A DNA stretch of 64,000 nt from Bacteroidales bacterium UBA5287 (GTDB lineage: Bacteria > Bacteroidota > Bacteroidia > Bacteroidales > Dysgonomonadaceae), in contig DHSL01000068.1 of assembly GCA_002411345.1 (NCBI GenBank), positions 1 to 64,000 on the forward strand, written 5' to 3'. The translations under genes were made by a program, and so were the position numbers. This document shows, one piece after another, positions 27,747 to 36,982 of this stretch. The notes under the pieces are model-generated. The model ran no database searches, was not told where the DNA came from, and saw only the letters and a list, made by a program, of their open reading frames with translations. How positions within the stretch are numbered: the first letter of the stretch is position 1; every line of letters starts with the position of its first letter.

Positions 27747-29454
27747 GCTTTCTTTCTTCTAATTCCTCACTTAAAACTGTAGCTCTTTCCACTGCGGCGT
27801 GAATATGTGAACAAATATTTTCTTCACCCACAATATTAGGAACCTTAGATTTGTACAAGCTTGCACGTACTTTATCGTTCACACCTGAAAGAATAATGTG
27901 AATTTTTTCGTTTTGCGAGTTCTTGCACAAGTTTTCAAGGTTATTTAATCCGGTAGAATCGATAAACGGTACTTTCCGCATGCGGATGATACGAATGTTT
28001 GGATGATTGCCCAATTCGCGCATAACATCATCAAACTTATTGGCTATGCCAAAGAAAAACGGGCCACTAATCTCATATACTTCAACTCCTTTGGGCAAAT
28101 GAAGCACTTCCTCTTGTACGTCCCCTGCATGGGATTCAGCTTCATTAGATATATTTACTTCTCCCGTAGCTACCGTTACTTCCGTGCTTTCGGTCAACCG
28201 TTTTAAAAACAAGAAGATAGCAAGCAATAACCCCACTTCAATAGCTATTGTTAAATCAAAAATAACCGTAAGTGAAAATGTAGTCAGCAAAACAGCCATC
28301 GTAGATTTCGATTGCTTTGCCAATGAGCGAAATGTACGCCATTCGCTCATGTTGTATGCCACTACCACCAAAACACCTGCTAAACAAGCCATCGGAATAT
28401 GTTTGGTAAGGTCGCCCAAAAACAATAATATAAACAGTAGCACAACCGAATGAATCAATCCGGCAACAGGTGTCCGTCCGCCATTATTTATATTAGTCAT
28501 TGTTCTAGCAATGGCACCTGTAGCGGGAATCCCACCAAAAAACGGAGTTATGATATTGGCTGCTCCTTGAGCCACAAGCTCCATGTTCGAATTGTGTTTT
28601 GCTCCCGTAACTCCATCAGCCACGGTAGCGGAAAGCAGTGATTCGATAGCTCCCAATATGGCAATGGTAAACGCTGACGGGAAAAGGGCACGAATGCTTT
28701 CAATATTAAACCCGATGGGCTCTACTTGCGGTAATTGGCTTTTTATCTGAAAACGATCACCGATGGTTTCTATTCCCGATACCCCCAAATTTTGTTTTAA
28801 TAAATAAACAACTATTGTCATCAGAATGATAGCAATGAGCGAGCCCGGTATTTTTTTCGAAAACTTGGGTGTTAGGAAGATGATCACTATGCTCAAGATC
28901 CCTATAGCGGCAGCCCACCAGTTGATAGTACTGAATTGTTGAAAATAAACACCCCATTTGTTGATAAAGTCGCTCGGTACCTTCTCAATGCTCAACCCAA
29001 ACAAATCTTTTATCTGAGTAGAAAAAATAGTGAGCGCTATACCGCTGGTGAAACCCACAACAATAGGGTAAGGAATAAATTTGATAACAGAACCCAGCTT
29101 TAAAAAGCCTATTACCATAAGCATTATTCCAGCCATTACCGTTGCAATGGCAAGTCCCTGCACACCAAATTTCTCTACAATCCCGTAAACGATCACAATA
29201 AATGCGCCGGTAGGTCCGCCAATTTGTACCGTACTCCCTCCCAAAAATGAAATAATGAAGCCAGCAACAATAGCCGTTATAATTCCTTTTTCGGGTGATA
29301 CACCCGAAGAGATACCGAAAGCAATGGCAAGAGGTAATGCCACTATGCCCACAATCAATCCCGACATTAAATCGGCCATGAATGTTTCTTTGTTGTACTT
29401 TTTTAGAGATGAGAAAAGAGTCGGTTGAAAGTCCTTAATTAAATTATTTAGCAT
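27733..29454 (-). CDS. SulP-family anion transporter with STAS domain
   Basis: The 573-residue protein transports an inorganic anion such as sulfate or bicarbonate, probably with sodium or protons. The transmembrane part (about 25-410) includes the family motifs ALPLAIAFGISSGVSPEKG and GGIPATGAIARTMTNINNGG. A cytoplasmic STAS domain follows at about 445-560 (RMRKVPFIDSTGLNNLENL). The substrate cannot be decided from sequence. Divergent from the cbpA operon. Confidence 0.92.
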   Translation of the reverse strand: MLNNLIKDFQPTLFSSLKKYNKETFMADLMSGLIVGIVALPLAIAFGISSGVSPEKGIITAIVAGFIISFLGGSTVQIGGPTGAFIVIVYGIVEKFGVQGLAIATVMAGIMLMVIGFLKLGSVIKFIPYPIVVGFTSGIALTIFSTQIKDLFGLSIEKVPSDFINKWGVYFQQFSTINWWAAAIGILSIVIIFLTPKFSKKIPGSLIAIILMTIVVYLLKQNLGVSGIETIGDRFQIKSQLPQVEPIGFNIESIRALFPSAFTIAILGAIESLLSATVADGVTGAKHNSNMELVAQGAANIITPFFGGIPATGAIARTMTNINNGGRTPVAGLIHSVVLLFILLFLGDLTKHIPMACLAGVLVVVAYNMSEWRTFRSLAKQSKSTMAVLLTTFSLTVIFDLTIAIEVGLLLAIFLFLKRLTESTEVTVATGEVNISNEAESHAGDVQEEVLHLPKGVEVYEISGPFFFGIANKFDDVMRELGNHPNIRIIRMRKVPFIDSTGLNNLENLCKNSQNEKIHIILSGVNDKVRASLYKSKVPNIVGEENICSHIHAAVERATVLSEELEERKHRHH

Positions 29455-29516
29455 AATGTATTATAAAATGGCCGCAATATTAGTGATTTTTTTTCAAAAA
29501 TGAAATTATTTTTTTG

Positions 29517-29582
29517 CCCTCTCTACGTCTCACTCTCTTCTTATGCTCCTCTCACTATGGTCTCACTATGGTTTCACCCGTT
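29517..29582 (-). repeat. 11-bp-period tandem repeat, locus 1
   Basis: Six consecutive 11-base units, two of them identical (TCTCACTATGG at 29550-29560 and 29561-29571), with the others diverged (TCTCACTCTCT, TCTTATGCTCC, TTTCACCCGTT). On the minus strand the unit reads TGAGACCATAG, matching units at 41539-41682. It lies between the SulP start and the cbpA promoter. The rest of this 354-base gap holds only AT-rich sequence and the cbpA promoter. Confidence 0.75.
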
Positions 29583-29771
29583 CCTAATGTTAATAATATA
29601 CAATATCAAGGTGCACTTAAAAAATTGTCATATATCAACTACAATAGTAATGATGCTGCAGAAGTTTTTATCATTGATATTCATCAACTGTAGTTAGTCG
29701 TCAATTCATCATCAAATAAATATTTAATTAAATAAACAAATGTTCATTTCATGTACGGGCATATTTTTTGC

Positions 29772-29779
29772 TATATTTG
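29772..29779 (+). promoter_or_regulatory. -7 promoter box for the cbpA operon
   Basis: TATATTTG matches TAnnTTTG, 29 bases before the cbpA start. Confidence 0.5.
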
Positions 29780-29808
29780 TAATGCTTTGTCGGAAATAAT
29801 AAAAGAAG

Positions 29809-30735
29809 ATGGCATATATTGATTATTATAAAATATTGGGATTAAACCGCAGTGCATCCGCTGATGATATTAAGAAAGCATATCGGAAGCTAGCTCGAAA
29901 ACTGCATCCTGATTTGAATCCGAATGACAAGGATGCACAACGAAGATTTCAGGAGTTGAACGAGGCTAATGAGGTGTTGAGCGATCCGGAAAAACGAGCC
30001 AAATATGATCGGTATGGCGAAAATTGGGAACATGGCGAGGAATATGAAAAGGCGCAACAACAATACAGGCAGCAACAACAAGCTTGGGGCGATCAACAAA
30101 CCGGAAGCAGAACGTTCTACACCGAAGGAGATTTCTCTGAAGATGATTTCTCTGACTTTTTCAGGTCCATGTTCGGAGGCGGATTTTCTCAACGAGCTCA
30201 ATCGCATACTTCTCGTAAATATAAGGGCGGGGATTATCAGGCTGAACTTCATCTGACACTCAAGCAAGCAATGCTGACACACCAACAAACGTTATCGATC
30301 GATGGTAAAAATATAAGGATTACTATTCCCGCAGGGGTGGGAGACGGACAAAAAATCAAGTTGTCCGGATATGGTCAACCCGGGGTAAACGGCGGTCCTA
30401 ACGGTGATTTATATATCACCTTCTTAATTAATGAGGATGCCCAGTTTAAACGTTTGGGTGATGATCTATATGCACAACTGAATATTAGTCTATATACTGC
30501 TGTATTGGGTGGTGATGTAACGGTGACAACTCTTGATGGTCAACAACTGAAAATGAAGGTGAAGCCGGGTACACAACCAGGTTCAAAGGCAAGACTGAAG
30601 GGTAAGGGGTTCCCGGTTTATAAGAAGGAGGGACAAACCGGCGACCTTTATGTGACATTGAATGTGCAGATTCCTGAAAACTTGACCCAACGCGAAAAGG
30701 ATTTATTTACCGAACTATCTAACATCAGAAAATAA
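29809..30735 (+). CDS. cbpA: DnaJ-like co-chaperone CbpA
   Basis: J-domain co-chaperone of DnaK. The 308-residue protein has the J domain at 1-70 with the HPD motif at 33-35, a Gln-rich and Gly/Phe-rich linker (about 80-135), and the two C-terminal substrate-binding domains. It lacks the cysteine zinc finger of DnaJ. The next gene, one base after its stop, encodes the CbpM modulator, which fixes the CbpA identification. Confidence 0.92.
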   Translation: MAYIDYYKILGLNRSASADDIKKAYRKLARKLHPDLNPNDKDAQRRFQELNEANEVLSDPEKRAKYDRYGENWEHGEEYEKAQQQYRQQQQAWGDQQTGSRTFYTEGDFSEDDFSDFFRSMFGGGFSQRAQSHTSRKYKGGDYQAELHLTLKQAMLTHQQTLSIDGKNIRITIPAGVGDGQKIKLSGYGQPGVNGGPNGDLYITFLINEDAQFKRLGDDLYAQLNISLYTAVLGGDVTVTTLDGQQLKMKVKPGTQPGSKARLKGKGFPVYKKEGQTGDLYVTLNVQIPENLTQREKDLFTELSNIRK

Positions 30736-30736
30736 T

Positions 30737-31033
30737 ATGGATAGGAAGAAACTATTATACAGCGAATGTCTTGAAATATATAATATAGAGGAATCGTTCA
30801 TGGATTCTTTGGAGGACTCGGGACTTGTGCATGTTTCTGTGGATGAGGATAATAGTCGTTTCATTGAAATTGAGGAACTGGTCGGACTAGAGCAGTTTAT
30901 GCGCTGGCACTACGATCTGAACATTAATATCGAAGGTATAGAGGCTTTACATCACATGCTGGATAGGGTCAAGGCACTGCAAGACGAGATTGAGCAACTG
31001 CAAAATGAAATAAGGTTCTATAAATCACTATAA
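30737..31033 (+). CDS. cbpM: Chaperone modulator CbpM
   Basis: MerR-like small protein of 98 residues that binds the CbpA J domain and inhibits its action with DnaK. It shows the family layout: a short N-terminal winged-helix-like part (SECLEIYNIEESFMDSLEDS), the IEIEELVGLEQFMRWHYDLNIN core, and a C-terminal coiled coil (about 70-98). It follows cbpA by one base and precedes recN by 30 bases. Confidence 0.9.
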   Translation: MDRKKLLYSECLEIYNIEESFMDSLEDSGLVHVSVDEDNSRFIEIEELVGLEQFMRWHYDLNINIEGIEALHHMLDRVKALQDEIEQLQNEIRFYKSL

Positions 31034-31063
31034 AATTAATATAACAAAGGAGATTAACAGTTT

Positions 31064-32719
31064 ATGCTGAAATCGTTATATATTCAGAATTATGCGCTAA
31101 TCGATAGGCTGACTATTGATTTTAATCCCGGTTTTTCTGTAATTACCGGAGAAACAGGTGCGGGAAAATCTATTATCCTGGGAGCTCTGTCCCTGATATT
31201 GGGACAAAGGGTTGATGTGAGATATATAAAGAATAATGAATTAAAGTGCACTATAGAAGGTGTTTACGATATATCTAAGTATGATCTGAAGGATTTGTTT
31301 GCTCAAAATGACTGGGTCTATGATGCCCATGAATGTATTTTGAGGCGTGAAATCTGGGCGAATGGAAAATCGCGTGCGTTCCTGAATGATTCACCTGTTT
31401 ATCTGAATGATCTGAAGGAATTGGGCGACCGATTGATTGACGTGCATTCGCAACATCAAAATCTGGCACTTAACGACAACTTATTTCAACTTACTGTTGT
31501 TGATATCTTGGGTCAGACTAAAACGGAAAAGATTGCATACGAGTCCGCATTTAAAGCTTTTAAATCAGCTGAGAAAGAATTAACCGAATTACAGGAGCTT
31601 TCTAAAAAGAACAAAGAGGAGGAAGATTATTTTCGATTTCAATATAATGCGCTAGCTGAGGCAAAACTTCAACCGGAAGAACAGTCGGAACTGGAACAGG
31701 AGCTGGAGACTATCACGCATGCAGAAGAGATAAAAAAGGGGCTTTATATGCTGACAGATCTGCTGTCGGGTGGAGACCAAAATATTGAATCGATGTTGCG
31801 ATCAGCTACAGATTCGGTTCGTAATATTCGGGAGGTGTTGCCAGGACTTGCAGAACTCTCGGATCGTATTGAGTCGGCTTACATAGATCTAAAGGATGTG
31901 AGGTCCGAAGTCGATCGCCTTTTTGAGAGGGTGGAAGTGGATAAAGATAGACAACAGTTGGTGGAAGACCGACTCAGTTTAATATATGACATGCAACAAA
32001 AGCATTCTGTGACGACTGTCCAGGAACTGCTTGATCTGCAAGAACAACTAAGCGGGAAATTAATTGGTATTGAGTCTTTGGACGAACAACTGGCATTGCT
32101 CGAAAAGGAATTTGTAGAGAAAAAACGGGTGATGATTGCTGCAGCGGATATACTGAGCAAGAAGCGTAAAGCAGCTGCTCCTTCAATAGCTAAGCAGCTG
32201 ATTGAACGCTTATCCTATCTGGGAATGCCGAATGTTAGGTTTACTTGCGAAATAACTTCTAAACAACCTGACATTACAGGAACCGATCAAATCCAGTTTC
32301 TCTTTTCGGCAAATAAAAACGCAGCTCTTCTGCCTGTTTCTGAAATTGCTTCAGGAGGCGAGATATCAAGATTGATGCTTTGTCTAAAATCAATGATTTG
32401 CGGGGCGACTTCCTTACCTACAATCATTTTCGACGAAATAGATACAGGCACGTCGGGAGAAATCGCTGATAAAATGGGTGAAATTATGCATCAAATGAGT
32501 GAAGATATGCAGGTGATAGTAATAACTCATCTTCCTCAAATTGCATCGAAAGGAGATACGCATTATAAAGTGTTTAAAACCGATACTGATGATGCAACGC
32601 AGACTCAAATGAAGCAACTGTCCGAAAATGAGCGTGTAGATGAGATTGCTAAGATGCTGAGCGGTGCAGAAACAACAACCCAAGCTGTTGAAAACGCAAA
32701 GGTGATGTTAGGAGTTTAA
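31064..32719 (+). CDS. recN: DNA repair protein RecN
   Basis: SMC-like ATPase acting in double-strand break repair. The 551-residue protein has Walker A GETGAGKS at 29-36, the VHSQHQN motif near 127, a central coiled coil (about 160-370), the signature SEIASGGEISRLMLCLKSM and Walker B TIIFDEIDTG, then the VITHLPQIA switch. Length and motif order are standard. Confidence 0.95.
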   Translation: MLKSLYIQNYALIDRLTIDFNPGFSVITGETGAGKSIILGALSLILGQRVDVRYIKNNELKCTIEGVYDISKYDLKDLFAQNDWVYDAHECILRREIWANGKSRAFLNDSPVYLNDLKELGDRLIDVHSQHQNLALNDNLFQLTVVDILGQTKTEKIAYESAFKAFKSAEKELTELQELSKKNKEEEDYFRFQYNALAEAKLQPEEQSELEQELETITHAEEIKKGLYMLTDLLSGGDQNIESMLRSATDSVRNIREVLPGLAELSDRIESAYIDLKDVRSEVDRLFERVEVDKDRQQLVEDRLSLIYDMQQKHSVTTVQELLDLQEQLSGKLIGIESLDEQLALLEKEFVEKKRVMIAAADILSKKRKAAAPSIAKQLIERLSYLGMPNVRFTCEITSKQPDITGTDQIQFLFSANKNAALLPVSEIASGGEISRLMLCLKSMICGATSLPTIIFDEIDTGTSGEIADKMGEIMHQMSEDMQVIVITHLPQIASKGDTHYKVFKTDTDDATQTQMKQLSENERVDEIAKMLSGAETTTQAVENAKVMLGV

Positions 32720-32810
32720 TTGTGTTACAATAAGATTATAATATTACGGTTCCTGCTGTAATCATTTTCTCTTGAATAAGTATAAACGTGTTTCTATATA
32801 ATATTAATGA

Positions 32811-33548
32811 ATGAAAGAAAAAGAAATGATCTTTGGCATTCGTGCCGTAATTGAAGCTGTTGAAGCGGGTAAAGATATTGATAAGGTGTTGGTAAAGAGA
32901 GAACTTCAGGGAGATCTCTTTAAGGAGTTGCAGACTTTATTGGTAGAACATGATATCCCAATGCAAAAGGTGCCTGTCGAACGTATCGATAGGGTTACAC
33001 GCAAAAACCATCAGGGAGTGTTGGCATTCATATCACCGGTAACCTATCAACGACTGGACCAGATAGTCCCATTCTTATATGAACAGGGGAAAAATCCTTT
33101 TATCGTATTACTCGACGGAATTACGGATGTCAGAAACTTTGGTGCAATTGCCCGTACTTGCGAAGTAGCGGGAGTTGACGCTATCGTTATTCCTGCAAAA
33201 GGAAGCGCTTCGGTAAATGCGGATGCAGTGAAAACTTCCGCAGGAGCTTTACTATCTATCCCAATCTGTAGAGAACAGAGTCTTAATGAAGCTATTACAT
33301 TCCTGAAAAATAGCGGGATAAAAGTGATTGCAGCAACGGAAAAGGCTGCAAATAATTATACTGAAACCGATTTATCTGTACCAGCAGCTATTGTTATGGG
33401 TTCTGAAGATGAGGGAGTTTCTACTGATAATCTCCGAATTTGTGATGAACTGGTTAAGATCCCTCAATTCGGGACCATTCAATCTCTGAATGTTTCGGTC
33501 GCTGCCGGAGTCATGATCTATGAGGTGATCAGGCAACGTAATATTTGA
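32811..33548 (+). CDS. rlmB: 23S rRNA 2'-O-ribose methyltransferase, TrmH/RlmB type
   Basis: SPOUT-family enzyme methylating a ribose in rRNA, most likely G2251 of 23S rRNA. The 245-residue protein has an N-terminal RNA-binding substrate domain (to about 75) and the knotted catalytic domain with motif 1 LLDGITDVRNFGAIARTC, motif 2 AIVMGSEDEGVS and motif 3 IPQFGTIQSLNVSVAAGV. Target assignment is by family similarity; a tRNA target cannot be excluded. Confidence 0.9.
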   Translation: MKEKEMIFGIRAVIEAVEAGKDIDKVLVKRELQGDLFKELQTLLVEHDIPMQKVPVERIDRVTRKNHQGVLAFISPVTYQRLDQIVPFLYEQGKNPFIVLLDGITDVRNFGAIARTCEVAGVDAIVIPAKGSASVNADAVKTSAGALLSIPICREQSLNEAITFLKNSGIKVIAATEKAANNYTETDLSVPAAIVMGSEDEGVSTDNLRICDELVKIPQFGTIQSLNVSVAAGVMIYEVIRQRNI

Positions 33549-33569
33549 TTTTATTTTAATATTCAAACA

Positions 33570-33947
33570 ATGAAGAAGGTAATATCCACTAAAAATGCGC
33601 CTGCTGCAATTGGACCCTATAGTCAAGCTATAGAGGTCAACGGATTGATATTCATATCCGGACAATTGCCTATTGACCCGGCAACGGGACAATTCCCTGA
33701 GGGTGGTGTAAAAGAGCAAACGCTCCAAGCATTTAAAAATATCAAAGCTATTCTGGCAGAAGAGGGTTTGATGACTGACAATATTGTGAAAACCACAGTG
33801 TTATTGGCAGATATGTCTCTCTTTGCCGAAATGAACGAGGTGTACGCATCTCAGTTTAATGGATCATTCCCGGCTCGTTCTGCTTTTGCAGTCAAAGCTT
33901 TACCAAAAGATGCTTTGGTAGAAATAGAAGTGATTGCTTCCCGATGA
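33570..33947 (+). CDS. ridA: RidA family enamine/imine deaminase
   Basis: Hydrolyses reactive enamine or imine intermediates from PLP-dependent dehydratases. The 125-residue protein is full length and has the signature APAAIGPYSQAI at the N-terminus and the C-terminal PARSAFAVKALPKDALVEIE with the substrate-binding Arg. Its stop overlaps the ATG of the following yccF gene. Confidence 0.95.
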   Translation: MKKVISTKNAPAAIGPYSQAIEVNGLIFISGQLPIDPATGQFPEGGVKEQTLQAFKNIKAILAEEGLMTDNIVKTTVLLADMSLFAEMNEVYASQFNGSFPARSAFAVKALPKDALVEIEVIASR

Positions 33948-34321
33948 AAACGTTAGGAAATATCATTTGGATTGTATTCGGCGGCGCAGTAACGGCCATC
34001 GAATATGTCGTTGCCAGCATTGGTCTGATGGTAACAATCATTGGCATTCCTTTTGGTTTGCAGTCGCTTAAGTTGGCCGAACTTGAATTATGGCCTTTCA
34101 AAAAGAAAGTCGTTCATAGTGAACAGTCTTCCGGTTGCATTTCGTTTATTATGAATATTATCTGGTTTTTTGTAGGAGGATTGCCCATTGCTCTCACTCA
34201 CTTGCTCTTCGGTGTTCTTTTCTATATTACGATTATAGGAATACCTTTTGGCAATCAGCACTTTAAACTTATGAAGCTTGCTTTTGTTCCCTTCGGGAAA
34301 AAGATAGTTGATATAGATTAA
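33944..34321 (+). CDS. YccF-domain membrane protein
   Basis: The 125-residue protein has two tandem YccF repeats, each a hydrophobic pair ending in the IIGIPFG motif (near residues 32 and 100). Function of the family is unknown. The start overlaps the ridA stop by 4 bases (ATGA), so it is translationally coupled. It is the last gene of the cbpA-to-yccF run. Confidence 0.9.
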   Translation: MKTLGNIIWIVFGGAVTAIEYVVASIGLMVTIIGIPFGLQSLKLAELELWPFKKKVVHSEQSSGCISFIMNIIWFFVGGLPIALTHLLFGVLFYITIIGIPFGNQHFKLMKLAFVPFGKKIVDID

Positions 34322-34450
34322 AGTGTTACAAACAATAATTAAAATCTACTGGGAAATGAAAGACGGTCATTGGGCCTGCATCCCATTTGATGTTATACAC
34401 TATAATGAAATCAATAGAAATTTGTTGGTTATAATATAGTTAAAATGAAT

Positions 34451-34497
34451 AAGAGTGGTGATACAGAATTACATATCTGCCAATCACCACTCTTTTA
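34451..34497. terminator. Bidirectional terminator
   Basis: AAGAGTGGTGAT (34451-34462) pairs perfectly with ATCACCACTCTT (34483-34494), between the convergent yccF and tatC genes. Confidence 0.85.
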
Positions 34498-34528
34498 TTT
34501 GTTTTAGAAACTTATTTTGAAGCCCACG

Positions 34529-35356
34529 TCAAGATTCCACGACAGCGGGTAAATTATCTTCGTCTTCTTCCACAGGATCTTTCTTAACCATTAATGCGCT
34601 CAATTCCCAAAGGAAATATAGTGGAATTGTCACTACAACAAGTGAAAATGGATCACCTGAAGGAGTAATTAATGCAGCTAAAACTACACATACAACTATT
34701 GCATGTCGACGGAATTTCTTAAAGAAAGAACGATATATAAGTCCTAAATTAGACAACAGCCAGAATACCAACGGCATTTCGAAAACAATACCCATTATTA
34801 AAATAAGCGTATAGAAGTTTTTCATATACGAATCTAATGAAAGCATGTTATCTATATGTGCGCTTAACTCAAATGTGATCAAGAATCTGAATATGAGTGG
34901 AAATACTATAAAATAACCGACAGCACAACCAAGATAAAACATGAAACCTCCAAAACCAAAAGCCACTCTTGCGCTTTTTATTTCGTTTTTATACAATGCC
35001 GGTCTGATAAACATCCATAATTGATAAATAAGAAAAGGCAAAGCAATCAAAAAAGCTAATGCAAATGAAGATGATAAGTACGTTGTAAACTGAGAAGTCA
35101 TTGTGATATTCAGAATCTCAACATTAAACTTATCTGCTGAAAAGTCGGGTAAAAAAGGTATGTATTTGCCGGCATTCTCAAAGAATCGATATGTGATAAA
35201 ACTCGATGAACTCGGTCCAAGGATAGCTATATCAAATATCTTTGGCATAAAAATGAGCGCAACAACAGTAAAAGCAGTAAGAATCCCAATTATTCTGAAC
35301 AGGGTCCCACGGAACTCTTCCAGGTGATCCCAGAATGACATTTCTTTTTCGCTCAT
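34529..35356 (-). CDS. tatC: Sec-independent translocase subunit TatC
   Basis: Receptor component that binds twin-arginine signal peptides. The 275-residue protein has six predicted membrane helices and the conserved MSFWDHLEEFRGTLFRI N-terminus. The FGFGGFMFYLGCAVGYFIVFP segment and the late ALITPSGDPFSL motif are also present. It follows tatA by 26 bases. No tatB is present, as is usual in Bacteroidetes. Confidence 0.94.
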   Translation of the reverse strand: MSEKEMSFWDHLEEFRGTLFRIIGILTAFTVVALIFMPKIFDIAILGPSSSSFITYRFFENAGKYIPFLPDFSADKFNVEILNITMTSQFTTYLSSSFALAFLIALPFLIYQLWMFIRPALYKNEIKSARVAFGFGGFMFYLGCAVGYFIVFPLIFRFLITFELSAHIDNMLSLDSYMKNFYTLILIMGIVFEMPLVFWLLSNLGLIYRSFFKKFRRHAIVVCVVLAALITPSGDPFSLVVVTIPLYFLWELSALMVKKDPVEEDEDNLPAVVES

Positions 35357-35382
35357 CTGATAAAATTAGAAATTAATTTACC

Positions 35383-35583
35383 TTATTTATTATTTGAAGG
35401 TGTTGAATTTGTATTTTGGTCTGTTGGATCTGCTTTTATTTCTTCTTCAACATCGTTTAATCCTTTTTTGAAACTACGAATTCCTTTTCCTAAGCCGCTC
35501 ATTAATTCAGGAATTTTTTTGCCACCAAAAAGTAAAAGTATTGCCAATAAGATAATCAGCCATTCCCATCCATGTATATTCAT
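35383..35583 (-). CDS. tatA: Sec-independent translocase subunit TatA
   Basis: Pore-forming subunit of the Tat system. The 66-residue protein has one membrane helix (about 7-20), the FGGKKIPEL hinge and an amphipathic helix (GLGKGIRSFKKGLND), then an acidic Asn/Thr-rich tail. It is the first gene of tatA-tatC. Confidence 0.93.
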   Translation of the reverse strand: MNIHGWEWLIILLAILLLFGGKKIPELMSGLGKGIRSFKKGLNDVEEEIKADPTDQNTNSTPSNNK

Positions 35584-35627
35584 AGGTCTAAATTGTTTAT
35601 TTGTTTATATTTAATTTAATGTACATA

Positions 35628-35635
35628 CAAAAGTA
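35628..35635 (-). promoter_or_regulatory. -7 promoter box for tatA-tatC
   Basis: CAAAAGTA reads TACTTTTG on the minus strand, 45 bases before the tatA start. Confidence 0.45.
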
Positions 35636-35769
35636 GAACTAATAATTTAAGTGCGCAATTTATTTAAGAATTCTTTTTATTTTAACCTTTTGTTAAGATT
35701 GAACAGAACATTTATAAATAGTCTTTAAGCTACTGTTTTTGTTCTTTAAACACAGTTATAATCATTATA

Positions 35770-36804
35770 TTATAGCTTTAAATCCATGAATACAGGTAAA
35801 TGATCGCTGAATCCACCAATGTATCTTGGTCCTTGATACGTCCTAAATGGTTTGCTCCCACCATTTATATCGTCGTCAAGCAGTAGGAAGTCCGCTTGAT
35901 ATACACAGGCTTCGTTATTGGATATCTGAGTTTTTGTCGAGTCAATAAGAAGAGTCCCGCTAACGATAAATTGGTCAAGTACTTCCCATCTACCTTGGTA
36001 TTTATAAGAACCAAAATCAGCATTCTTCATTTTGTGTAAGAACATATTATACAAAGATTTTGCATCGAGATCATCTTTCAGGCTCTTTGCTTGTAGAGTT
36101 TTTGCAAGACTTTTATCGTTAGGATGATCATTAAAATCACCCATGATAACGATGTTAGTCGTCTTTCTTGTCGCAAACAAGCTGTCGGTCTTACTTTTCA
36201 ATAGTTTAGCAGCATCAATTCTCAGATGTTCGCTTTCTCTTTTACCATCTCTTCGAGAAGGAAAATGACAGACAAACACATCCAAGGTATCCGAATTTAT
36301 CAACCTTCCAACAGCATGAAGAATGTTTCGTGAAGGTCTGGCATTCTTATTCTCAAAATGGATTTGGTATTCATGTTTTTCAAGTAATTTGAATTGATGA
36401 CGTTGATAAAGCAAAGCCACATCAATACCGCGTTCATCGGGAGAATCGGTCGTTATATAAGAATAACCCTGAGCTCTGAGAGGCGATCTTTTTGTGAGGT
36501 CATAAATAGCGCTATCCCCTTCTATTTCACACAATCCAACAAGAGCGGGAGAATGCATTTCTCCGATAGAGGTAACAACACGAGTTATATTCTTAAGCTT
36601 CTCCCAATACTTCCAATTACTCCAGTTCATGCTTTCGCCCGGAAGAAACTCCTCATCATTTTTCAACGAATCATTCCTTACGTCAAATAGGTTTTCCACA
36701 TTATAAAACATAATACGGAACGGTTGTTGTGCAAATACTTTTGACGCACTTAAAATGATCAGTAACACGAATAAGGAAAACTTTATTACAGATAACTTGC
36801 ACAT
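35770..36804 (-). CDS. Exported EEP-family endonuclease-like protein
   Basis: The protein has a signal peptide (hydrophobic segment then KVFAQQ) and the EEP fold: FRIMFYNVENLFD, LVGLCEIEGDSA (catalytic Glu), VFVCHFPSRRDGKRE, IVIMGDFNDHP and a terminal GGFSDHLPVFMDLKL. The frame opens at 36855, but the first 17 residues precede a better start at 36804 directly before the signal peptide, giving 344 residues. It differs from the hydrolase at 23.6 kb in length and motifs, so they are distant paralogues. Confidence 0.88.
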   Translation of the reverse strand: MCKLSVIKFSLFVLLIILSASKVFAQQPFRIMFYNVENLFDVRNDSLKNDEEFLPGESMNWSNWKYWEKLKNITRVVTSIGEMHSPALVGLCEIEGDSAIYDLTKRSPLRAQGYSYITTDSPDERGIDVALLYQRHQFKLLEKHEYQIHFENKNARPSRNILHAVGRLINSDTLDVFVCHFPSRRDGKRESEHLRIDAAKLLKSKTDSLFATRKTTNIVIMGDFNDHPNDKSLAKTLQAKSLKDDLDAKSLYNMFLHKMKNADFGSYKYQGRWEVLDQFIVSGTLLIDSTKTQISNNEACVYQADFLLLDDDINGGSKPFRTYQGPRYIGGFSDHLPVFMDLKL

Positions 36805-36900
36805 AATGATATGATTTAGGCGAAGAAATGAAATGCTAGTACGATTTTTATACATTTACAAAAGAGATTTAAAGGTCAGATATATTCGTAGTAAAAGCGA

Positions 36901-36947
36901 AACGCAGATATACACATCCATTCATTAAATGGTAGTATATCCGCGTT
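36901..36947 (-). terminator. Terminator of pepD
   Basis: AACGCAGATATAC (36901-36913) pairs with GTATATCCGCGTT (36934-36946) with one mismatch, and CCATT with AATGG forms an inner stem. Confidence 0.75.
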
Positions 36948-36982
36948 ATACTTAGTATATAATAAGAAATCTACCCTAGCTA

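Noticed and set aside
31879..32160. Serine-rich minus-strand frame inside recN
   Set aside because: It is a shadow of the recN coding frame with low-complexity translation.
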